Source: Pseudomonadota bacterium (GTDB lineage Bacteria > Pseudomonadota > Gammaproteobacteria > Xanthomonadales > Xanthomonadaceae). From it: a stretch of DNA of 11,692 nt. This document shows positions 6,605-11,692 of this stretch, piece by piece. The DNA lies in NCBI GenBank assembly GCA_023453655.1, contig JAEXTE010000044.1:1-11692 (forward strand), given 5' to 3'. Below the pieces are notes generated by a model. It saw nothing but the letters and a program-made list of their open reading frames with translations, was not told the DNA's origin and ran no database searches. The stretch's first letter is position 1, and each line of letters opens with the position of its first letter. The translations under genes were made by a program, and so were the position numbers.

Positions 6605-8246
6605 AGCACCCGAACCCGCGGTGTTGCTGTTCGCCCCGACCGGGCGAGATGCCGCGACGGCCGCGGATCTGCTGGCCATGGCCGGCATCGCCGCGAGGAT
6701 ATGCGGCGACCACGCGGCGCTGGTCGCGGGCCTCGACGAGGCGGCCGCGGTCGTCGTCGCGGAGGAAGGCCTGGTGGGACAGCCGCCGGAGGCGCTGTCG
6801 GAGTGGGTGGCCCGGCAGCCGGCGTGGTCGGACCTGCCGTTCGTGATGCTGACCAGCCGCCGCGACGATGCGAAGGTGCGCGCGTGGCGCCAGCGCCAGG
6901 TCGAGCGCCTGGGCAACGTGGCCCTGATCGAGCGCCCGGTGCAGCCGATCACCCTGGTGAGCGTGGTGCAGTCGGCCCTGCGCGCGCGCAGGCGCCAGCT
7001 GGAGGTCCGCGCATTGCTGGACGCCCGCGAGGCCGCGGCGGCCGACCTCGAACTGCAGGTGTTCAATCGCACCCTGCAGCTGCGCGAACTCAATACGCGC
7101 CTGCGCGCCGAGATCGCCGAGCGGGCGCGGGTGGAGGAGTCGCTGCGCCACGCCCAGAAGATGGAGGCGCTGGGCCAGCTGACCGGCGGCGTGGCGCACG
7201 ATTTCAACAACCTGCTGATGGTGATCCAGGCCGGCGTAGACATGCTCGAGCGCAACGACTCGCCCGAACGCCGCCAGCGCTACATGGGCGCGATGCGGCA
7301 CGCGGCCGAACGCGGCTCGGCGCTCACCCGCCAGTTGCTGACCTTCTCGCGCAGCCGGGCGCTGCGCGGCGAGGTCGTGTCGCTGCCGCGGCTGCTGGGC
7401 AACATGAGCGAACTGCTCGACCGCAGCCTGCGCGGCGACGTCGAGGTGGACATGCGCCTGGCGCCGGACCTGTGGCCGGTGTTCGTGGACGCCGGCGAGT
7501 GCGAGCTTGCGATCCTCAACCTCGCGGTCAACGCCCGCGACGCGATGAACGGCAGCGGGCGCATCACCATCGCCGCCGTCAACCTCGCCGAAGGCGCGCA
7601 GGAACAGGTGCGCCTGACCGTCTCGGACACCGGCTCGGGCATGTCGGACGAGATCAAGGCGCGGGTGTTCGAGCCCTTCTTCACCACCAAGGACGTGGGC
7701 AAGGGCACGGGCCTGGGCCTGGCCCAGGTCTATGGCTTCGCGCGCCAGTCCGGCGGCGAGGTGCGCATCGACTCGGTGGTCGGCGAGGGCACCACGATTA
7801 CCCTGCTGCTGCCGCGGTCGCACAGGCCGTTGCCGGACGAGGCCGCGCCGGAACGGCGGCCCGAGGCGGACGTCCCGCGACCGGGCCAGTGCGTGCTGCT
7901 GGTGGAGGACGATGTCGAAGTGGCCACCCTGGTCAAGGAGATGCTGCTCGACTTCGGCTACGAGGTGGTACATGCGATGGGCGCGCAGTCGGCGCTGGGC
8001 GCGCTGGCCGACGGGCGCAGGATCGACCTGGTGTTCTCCGACGTGATGATGCCCGGCGGCACCAATGGCATCGAGCTGGCGGTGGAAGTGCGCCAGCGCC
8101 GCCCCGGCCTGCCGGTGCTGCTGTGCAGCGGACACGCCGATGCGTTCGTCGACCAGGCGCAGGCGCTGGGGATCCCGCTGCTGCGCAAGCCGTACTCGGT
8201 CGAAGAGCTGCGCCGCGCCGTGCAGGAGCGCCTGCAGGTCGCCTGA
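6585..8246 (+). CDS. Hybrid sensor histidine kinase/response regulator
   Basis: Predicted 553-residue cytoplasmic protein without membrane segments. Residues ~12-130 look like a receiver fold but lack the phospho-acceptor (VVVAEEG at 57-62 where Asp would be expected) and the conserved Lys (LIERPV at 114-119), so this is a pseudo-receiver, probably an interaction domain. A coiled coil (~132-190) leads to the HisKA H-box, [14 protein letters not shown] 196-209, with His205 as phosphorylation site. The ATPase domain is complete: N-box [10 protein letters not shown] 312-321, G1 DTGSGM 348-353, FEPFFTTK 362-369, G2 GTGLGLA 374-380. A C-terminal receiver (~436-553) keeps the acidic pocket (EDD 441-443), phospho-acceptor Asp486 (FSDVMMP), Ser515 and Lys535. 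ATG 6585 or ATG 6591 may be the start; neither has a clear Shine-Dalgarno and both overlap the KaiC-like gene, implying coupled translation and a shared pathway. No output domain is attached. Confidence 0.93.
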   Translation: MAMPETEAPEPAVLLFAPTGRDAATAADLLAMAGIAARICGDHAALVAGLDEAAAVVVAEEGLVGQPPEALSEWVARQPAWSDLPFVMLTSRRDDAKVRAWRQRQVERLGNVALIERPVQPITLVSVVQSALRARRRQLEVRALLDAREAAAADLELQVFNRTLQLRELNTRLRAEIAERARVEESLRHAQKMEALGQLTGGVAHDFNNLLMVIQAGVDMLERNDSPERRQRYMGAMRHAAERGSALTRQLLTFSRSRALRGEVVSLPRLLGNMSELLDRSLRGDVEVDMRLAPDLWPVFVDAGECELAILNLAVNARDAMNGSGRITIAAVNLAEGAQEQVRLTVSDTGSGMSDEIKARVFEPFFTTKDVGKGTGLGLAQVYGFARQSGGEVRIDSVVGEGTTITLLLPRSHRPLPDEAAPERRPEADVPRPGQCVLLVEDDVEVATLVKEMLLDFGYEVVHAMGAQSALGALADGRRIDLVFSDVMMPGGTNGIELAVEVRQRRPGLPVLLCSGHADAFVDQAQALGIPLLRKPYSVEELRRAVQERLQVA

Positions 8247-8248
8247 CG

Positions 8249-8275
8249 GCCGTCATGCGTGTGCGGCATGATGGC
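8249..8275 (+). promoter_or_regulatory. Inverted repeat between the kinase and dinF genes
   Basis: Arms GCCGTCATGC (8249-8258) and GCATGATGGC (8266-8275) are complementary at nine of ten positions, and the tenth is a G-U pair in the plus-strand RNA; the loop is seven bases. It starts two bases after the kinase stop codon and ends three bases before ATG 8279 of dinF. It could be an mRNA hairpin controlling dinF translation, an attenuating structure between the genes, or an operator. There is no T-run, so a standard intrinsic terminator is unlikely. Confidence 0.5.
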
Positions 8276-8278
8276 GCG

Positions 8279-9625
8279 ATGCGAACGCCGCATCCGCCCC
8301 TCTCGCGCCCGGGCATCGCGCGCATGGCCTGGCCGATCATCCTGGCCAATGCGTCGGTGCCGCTGCTGGGACTGGTCGATACCGCGGTGATCGGCCACTA
8401 CGGCAGCGTGTCCGACCTGGGTGCGCTTGCGCTGGGCGCGCTGCTGTTCAACTTCGTCTACTGGAGCTTCGGCTTCCTGCGCATGGCCACCACCGGCTTC
8501 ATCGCGCAGGCGGACGGCGCCGGCGACGAGGCCGAGGTCCGCGCGACGCTGGCCCGTTCGCTGCTGCTTGGCCTTGGCCTGGGGCTGGCGATCCTGCTGC
8601 TGCAGTGGCCGCTGGCCGGCGCGTGGTTCGGGCTGATGGAGGCCAGCGACGCGGTCGAGCGCGCCGGCACGGCCTATTTCCAGGCGCGGATCTGGGGCGC
8701 GCCCGCGGCGCTGGCGCTGTATGCCTTCAGCGGCGCGCTGATCGGGCTGGGCCACAGCCGCACCCTGCTGCTGGTGCAGCTGCTGCTCAACGGCCTCAAC
8801 GCCGCACTCGACGTCTGGTTCGCCGGCGTGCTGGACCTGGGCGCGCGCGGCATCGGACTGGGCACCGCGATCGCCGAATGGACCACCTGCGCGGTGGCCG
8901 CGCTGGTGCTGTGGCGTACGCTGCGTGCGCGCCACCGGGACCCGGCGCCATTCCTGCCGCTGGCACGGCTGCGCGATGGGGCGCGCCTGCGCAGGATGAT
9001 GTCGGCCAACGGCGACATCATGCTGCGCACCCTGTGCCTGCTGGCCGGCTTCGGCTGGTTCGCCAGCCAGGGCGCGCGTTTCGGCGACGTGACCCTGGCC
9101 GCCAACCACCTGCTGCTGCAGCTGGTCTCGTTCAGCGCGTTCTTCCTCGACGGCTACGCCTTCGTGGCCGAGGCGCTGACTGGCAGCGCCGTCGGCGCGC
9201 GCGACCTGCCGAGGCTGCGTCGTGCGGTACGGCTGTCGAGCGAGCTGGCGCTGGCCACCGCCCTGGCGCTGGCGCTCGGGATCTGGGCGCTGGGCGGCGC
9301 GGTAATCGGCCTGCTGACCTCGCTGCCCGACGTGGCCGCCACCGCGCGCGCCTTCCTGCCGTGGACCGGCCTGTACGTGCTGCTGTCGGTGGCGGCGTTC
9401 CAGCTCGACGGCGTGTTCATCGGCGCCACGCGTACGCGCGAGATGCGCAATGCGGGGGTGCTGTCGCTGGCGGCGTTCTGGCTGTGCGCCTGGCCCGCCG
9501 CGGCCGCCTGGGGCAACCACGGGCTGTGGGCGGCGTTCGTGCTGTTCGTGGTGGCGCGCGCGCTGGCGCTGCTGCCGTACTACCGGCGGCTGGAGCGTTC
9601 GCTCACGCCGGCTTGCGCGCGCTGA
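8279..9625 (+). CDS. dinF: MATE family efflux transporter, DinF type
   Basis: Predicted 448-residue inner-membrane protein with about twelve membrane segments, the MATE plan and close to the ~460 residues of E. coli DinF. Recognition is by segments nearly shared with E. coli DinF: VPLLGLVDTAVIGH 27-40 (Asp34 is the conserved first-helix acid of this subfamily), FLRMATTGFIAQA 66-78, LDVWF, the NGDIMLR stretch 244-250, FFLDGYAFVAEA 288-299, LDGVFIGATRTREMRN 376-391 and GNHGLWAA 412-419. MATE transporters export organic cations, drugs or metabolites using proton or sodium gradients; in E. coli dinF is an SOS gene beside lexA, but no lexA and no recognisable LexA box is seen here. ATG 8279 matches the DinF N-terminus; an in-frame ATG at 8255 would add eight residues but lies inside the inverted repeat. 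The gap to the kinase stop is 32 bp, so co-transcription with the KaiC-like operon is possible. The 3' end overlaps the converging gene by 23 bp. Confidence 0.9.
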   Translation: MRTPHPPLSRPGIARMAWPIILANASVPLLGLVDTAVIGHYGSVSDLGALALGALLFNFVYWSFGFLRMATTGFIAQADGAGDEAEVRATLARSLLLGLGLGLAILLLQWPLAGAWFGLMEASDAVERAGTAYFQARIWGAPAALALYAFSGALIGLGHSRTLLLVQLLLNGLNAALDVWFAGVLDLGARGIGLGTAIAEWTTCAVAALVLWRTLRARHRDPAPFLPLARLRDGARLRRMMSANGDIMLRTLCLLAGFGWFASQGARFGDVTLAANHLLLQLVSFSAFFLDGYAFVAEALTGSAVGARDLPRLRRAVRLSSELALATALALALGIWALGGAVIGLLTSLPDVAATARAFLPWTGLYVLLSVAAFQLDGVFIGATRTREMRNAGVLSLAAFWLCAWPAAAAWGNHGLWAAFVLFVVARALALLPYYRRLERSLTPACAR

Positions 9626-10367
9626 GGAAGGTCCACAGGTCGCGGTAGGAAGGCACCAGCACGCTCTGTTCGCAGCGATCCTGGAAGTGCGCGTCGACCG
9701 CGGCGCGGATCAGCGGCAGCAGTTCGCGGCGGGTCGCGCGATCGTCCGCATCGCGCAGGCCGTGGCCGCAGCACTGCATGCTCAGGATGCCGCCGGGCCG
9801 CAGGGCGCGCGCCATGTGCCCGACGATGCCGCCGATGAAGGCGGCGCGGCTCTGCCCCTTGCGTACCGGATCCATGGTCAGGTCGTAGATCACCGCGTCG
9901 AGGTCGCGCGCCTGCGCGATCCAGGCGAAGGCGTCGCCGATCACGATGCGCGCCTGCGGGCTGTCGAAGGCATCGCCGCACAGCGCCGGCAGGTGTTCGC
10001 GGGACAGGGCGATCACGCGCTCGTCGATCTCGACGAGGGTGACTTCGGACGGTTGCGCATCGATGGGATCGAGCGTGCGCAGCAGTTCGCGGAGCACTCC
10101 GCCATCGCCGCCGCCGAGGATGGCGATGCGGGCCGGGCGCGGCAGCTCCAGCAGCGGGCTGGCCATGGCCACGCCGTAGGCGGTATCGGATTCGGAGATC
10201 TGCAGGTCGTCGTCGAGGAACAGCTGGGCGCCGAAACGGGGAAGGCGGCCGAGGAGGACGTGCTGCAGCGACGTGTATTCGTCGGCCAGCAGGACAGGCG
10301 AAACGCCAGGGCGGCTGCGGGCGACGTGCGGACGGAGGCCGGCGCGGTGGCCGGTGGATGCGGGCAT
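9603..10367 (-). CDS. Spermidine synthase-like aminopropyltransferase (variant)
   Basis: Predicted 254-residue cytoplasmic protein of the polyamine aminopropyltransferase fold, which transfers an aminopropyl group from decarboxylated S-adenosylmethionine to an amine. The N-terminal part QHVLLGRLPRFGAQLFLDDD 35-54 with ISESDTAYGVA 57-67 corresponds to the family's beta-strand region and gate. The nucleotide-binding core is clear: ILGGGDGGVLRELL 83-96, VEIDERVI 112-119 and GDAFAWI 144-150. The catalytic-loop region reads IYDLTMDP 160-167 instead of the usual D-S-S/T-D-P, and the Tyr-His-Glu of the gate is Tyr-Gly-Val, so the substrate may not be putrescine and the name speE is withheld. The start ATG 10367 has AGGAG (10373-10377) five bases upstream. 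The 63-residue gene lies 103 bp upstream on the same strand; dinF converges with a 23-bp overlap. Confidence 0.82.
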   Translation of the reverse strand: MPASTGHRAGLRPHVARSRPGVSPVLLADEYTSLQHVLLGRLPRFGAQLFLDDDLQISESDTAYGVAMASPLLELPRPARIAILGGGDGGVLRELLRTLDPIDAQPSEVTLVEIDERVIALSREHLPALCGDAFDSPQARIVIGDAFAWIAQARDLDAVIYDLTMDPVRKGQSRAAFIGGIVGHMARALRPGGILSMQCCGHGLRDADDRATRRELLPLIRAAVDAHFQDRCEQSVLVPSYRDLWTFLSARKPA

Positions 10368-10419
10368 CAGGGCTCCTGGTTGGTTGGAGTGTCGCCCCCA
10401 TCCTCGCCACGATGCGCGG

Positions 10420-10469
10420 GTGAAGCAAGTTTCCGGCCCGGAACGCTTCACGCTCCGCGCCGCGCGGCG
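10420..10469 (-). promoter_or_regulatory. Hairpin plus palindrome downstream of the 63-residue gene
   Basis: Perfect arms GTGAAGC (10420-10426) and GCTTCAC (10445-10451) enclose a second, near-perfect pairing (GTTtCCG 10429-10435 with CGGAAC 10439-10444), giving a long stem-loop. Next to it, directly after the stop codon of the minus-strand 63-residue gene, is the 12-bp palindrome CGCCGCGCGGCG (10458-10469). No T-run follows on the minus strand, so a factor-dependent terminator, an mRNA-stabilising stem or an operator for the aminopropyltransferase gene are all possible. Confidence 0.4.
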
Positions 10470-10470
10470 T

Positions 10471-10662
10471 TCAGTCCTGCAGCGATGCCTGCAGGGCGGT
10501 GGCCAGCGCGGCGTCGCCGCTGGTGAGTTCGGTCCAGCGCAGCTCCAGGCCCTTGCGCTTGCCCTTGGGCACCAGCTTCAGGCCCTCGGGATCGATGGTG
10601 AGCGTGTAGGGCTGGCCGTCGATCCGCACTTCGCGGCGCAGCGGCTTGTCGAGTGGCGTCAT
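10471..10662 (-). CDS. Small protein of unknown function (63 aa)
   Basis: Predicted 63-residue soluble protein. The middle reads REVRIDGQPYTLTIDPEG followed by LKLVPKGKRKGLELRWTEL: two beta-hairpin-like stretches with a basic turn (PKGKRKG 32-38), then an alanine-rich helix at the end (DAALATALQASL). This looks like a small beta-rich domain; I do not recognise a named family. ATG 10662 is supported by GGAG (10670-10673) seven bases upstream, and the sequence before it on this strand is unlike a coding continuation. It is divergent from the acidic protein gene at 10788 and lies 103 bp upstream of the aminopropyltransferase gene, separated by a hairpin/palindrome pair. Confidence 0.7.
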   Translation of the reverse strand: MTPLDKPLRREVRIDGQPYTLTIDPEGLKLVPKGKRKGLELRWTELTSGDAALATALQASLQD

Positions 10663-10787
10663 CGGATCGCTCCGGCGTGGCGGCAGGGCATCTTCGCGCG
10701 TCGGTGGTCGTCGCGAAACCCCGCGGCATCGCCGGTTCCTCACGCCGCGGCGGATAGGCTCGGACCCTTCCCGACGTGGAGCGCGAC
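10663..10787. promoter_or_regulatory. Divergent intergenic region
   Basis: 125 bp between the divergent 63-residue and acidic-protein genes, the expected place for two promoters. No consensus pair stands out. An inverted repeat TTCGCG (10693-10698) / CGCGAA (10712-10717) with a 13-bp spacer is present and might be an operator, though such matches are common at this GC content. Confidence 0.3.
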
Positions 10788-10976
10788 ATGCAGCCCGACG
10801 ATGAAGACCGCCGCGACGGCCCCGCCCGCAAGCACGGCTCCGACGACGACGCACCGCGCCGCCCCGCGGATCCGCAGGCCGGCATCGACCGCGAGGTCGG
10901 CGACCTCGAGGATCCGGACGCGGAGGACGATGGCGCCCTGCCCGGACGCGCCGGCGGCGGACTCGCCGGAGGCTGA
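10788..10976 (+). CDS. Short acidic, probably disordered protein (62 aa)
   Basis: Predicted 62-residue protein dominated by Asp, Glu, Arg, Pro and Gly (MQPDDEDRRDGPARKHG, SDDDAPRRPADPQAGIDREV, GDLEDPDAEDDG) with a glycine-rich end. It has no hydrophobic core, signal peptide or membrane segment, so it is probably unstructured. ATG 10788 has GGAG (10778-10781) six bases upstream, the main evidence that it is translated; an in-frame GTG at 10776 is an alternative. The stop lies 14 bp before the DUF72 start, with that gene's ribosome-binding site in between, suggesting an operon. No function is recognised; GC-rich DNA yields spurious short frames, so confidence is moderate. Confidence 0.55.
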   Translation: MQPDDEDRRDGPARKHGSDDDAPRRPADPQAGIDREVGDLEDPDAEDDGALPGRAGGGLAGG

Positions 10977-10990
10977 CGGAGCCGGGCGAA

Positions 10991-11692
10991 GTGCGGCAGG
11001 GACGCGTGCGCATCGGCATCTCGGGCTGGCGCTACCCGCGCTGGCGCGGCAGTTTCTATCCGGCCGGGCTGCCCCAGCGCCGCGAACTCGAATACGCCTC
11101 GCGCTGCTTCTCGAGCATCGAGCTCAACGGCAGCTTCTATTCGCTGCAGCATCCCGACAGCTTCCGGCGCTGGCATGACGAGACGCCCGACGACTTCGTG
11201 TTCGCGGTCAAGGGCAGCCGCTACATCACGCACATGCTCAAGCTGCGCGGCGTGGAGCAGGCGCTGGCCACGTTCTTCGCGCAGGGGCTGCTGGCGCTCG
11301 GCGCAAAGCTCGGCCCGCTGCTGTGGCAGTTCCCCGAGGCGATGCGCTTCGACCCGGCGCGCATGGAGGCCTTCCTCGACCTGCTGCCCCGCGACACGGA
11401 CGCGGCCGCGCGCCTGGCCAGGCGCCGTGATGCGTCGCGGCTGAAAGGACGCGCGGTGCTGAAACCCCGCCACCACGGGCCGCTGCGCCATGCCTTCGAA
11501 GTGCGGCACGAGAGCTTCCTCGATCCCGTATTCGTGGACATGCTGCGGTCGCGCGGCATGGCCCTGGTGGTGGCCGACACCGCCGGTCGCTGGCCGTGGG
11601 TGGAGGAGCCGACCGCCGATTTCATGTATCTGCGCCTGCACGGCGACGCCGAGCTGTACGTCAGCGGCTACAGCGACGCGGCGCTGGACGGC
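10991..11692 (+). CDS. DUF72 domain protein (YecE-like), 3' end outside window
   Basis: Partial; 234 residues are visible and the frame is open to the window edge. It matches the DUF72 family, a TIM-barrel-like domain of unknown biochemical function: RIGISGWRYPRWRGSFYP 7-24, then the conserved SSIELNGSFYSL 41-52, FVFAVKGSRYITHM 69-82, LGPLLWQFP 107-115, FEVRHESF 169-176 and YLRLHG 213-218. These are the family's hallmark segments in the right order. GTG 10991 is chosen because GGAG (10978-10981) lies nine bases upstream; GTG 11006, which would begin MRIGISGW, is an equally typical family start and has AGGGA closer upstream. It follows the acidic protein by 14 bp and is probably co-transcribed with it. 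Confidence 0.9.
   Translation, partial: MRQGRVRIGISGWRYPRWRGSFYPAGLPQRRELEYASRCFSSIELNGSFYSLQHPDSFRRWHDETPDDFVFAVKGSRYITHMLKLRGVEQALATFFAQGLLALGAKLGPLLWQFPEAMRFDPARMEAFLDLLPRDTDAAARLARRRDASRLKGRAVLKPRHHGPLRHAFEVRHESFLDPVFVDMLRSRGMALVVADTAGRWPWVEEPTADFMYLRLHGDAELYVSGYSDAALDG

Noticed and set aside
6701..8278. Plus-strand frame continuous with dinF that would extend it ~525 codons upstream
   Set aside because: The upstream part is an out-of-frame shadow of the kinase gene (runs of Gly/Arg/Ala); the DinF N-terminus starts at 8279.
7958..9520. Minus-strand frame opposite the kinase end and dinF
   Set aside because: Its Gln/Arg/His-rich translation has no family features and it overlaps two well-supported plus-strand genes.
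10693..10717. TTCGCG/CGCGAA inverted repeat as an operator
   Set aside because: Six-base arms of G/C-rich sequence with a 13-bp spacer are expected by chance in this composition; listed only as a note in the intergenic entry.

Overview
The window is a high-GC (about 70 %) bacterial chromosomal segment. Its gene content and protein style (a MASE1/PAS/GGDEF diguanylate cyclase, a DinF-type MATE transporter, a KaiC-like ATPase next to a hybrid kinase, a DUF72 protein) suggest a gammaproteobacterium of the Xanthomonadaceae/Lysobacteraceae (Lysobacter/Luteimonas-like). That placement is inferred from protein style and GC content; no rRNA or other phylogenetic marker is present. No insertion sequence, CRISPR array, tRNA, rRNA or phage gene was found.

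Layout. (1) Bases 1-413 hold the C-terminal end of a short-chain dehydrogenase/reductase gene. Its last ~145 bp are followed by three more decaying tandem copies of the same 3' end (array 276-853), then about 270 bp with no convincing gene. (2) A minus-strand cluster is read from 4395 down to 1121: a truncated, single-lobe periplasmic-binding-protein-like lipoprotein, a cation diffusion facilitator whose GTG start overlaps the lipoprotein stop, and, after 66 bp, a membrane diguanylate cyclase. (3) Diverging from the lipoprotein is a small conserved-type protein of unknown function (4517-4825). (4) A plus-strand run follows: a double-domain KaiC-like ATPase (5090-6604), an overlapping hybrid histidine kinase (6585-8246), and a dinF-like MATE transporter (8279-9625). 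(5) A variant aminopropyltransferase (9603-10367) converges on dinF with a 23-bp overlap; upstream of it on the same strand is a 63-residue protein. (6) On the plus strand at the right end are a short acidic protein and a DUF72 protein cut by the window edge.

How the parts may work together. The KaiC-like ATPase and the kinase are translationally overlapping and look like one signalling module. The kinase has a degenerate N-terminal receiver, a complete HisKA/HATPase core and an intact C-terminal receiver, and no KaiA or KaiB is present in the window. The lipoprotein and CDF transporter form a coupled pair, probably for sensing or handling a small ligand or metal; whether the downstream diguanylate cyclase shares the transcript is open.

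The most distinctive non-coding signals are: the four-copy degenerate repeat of the dehydrogenase 3' end; a hairpin that can pair with the KaiC-like gene's Shine-Dalgarno; a 10-bp-arm dyad directly before dinF; and a hairpin/palindrome pair between the 63-residue gene and the aminopropyltransferase gene.
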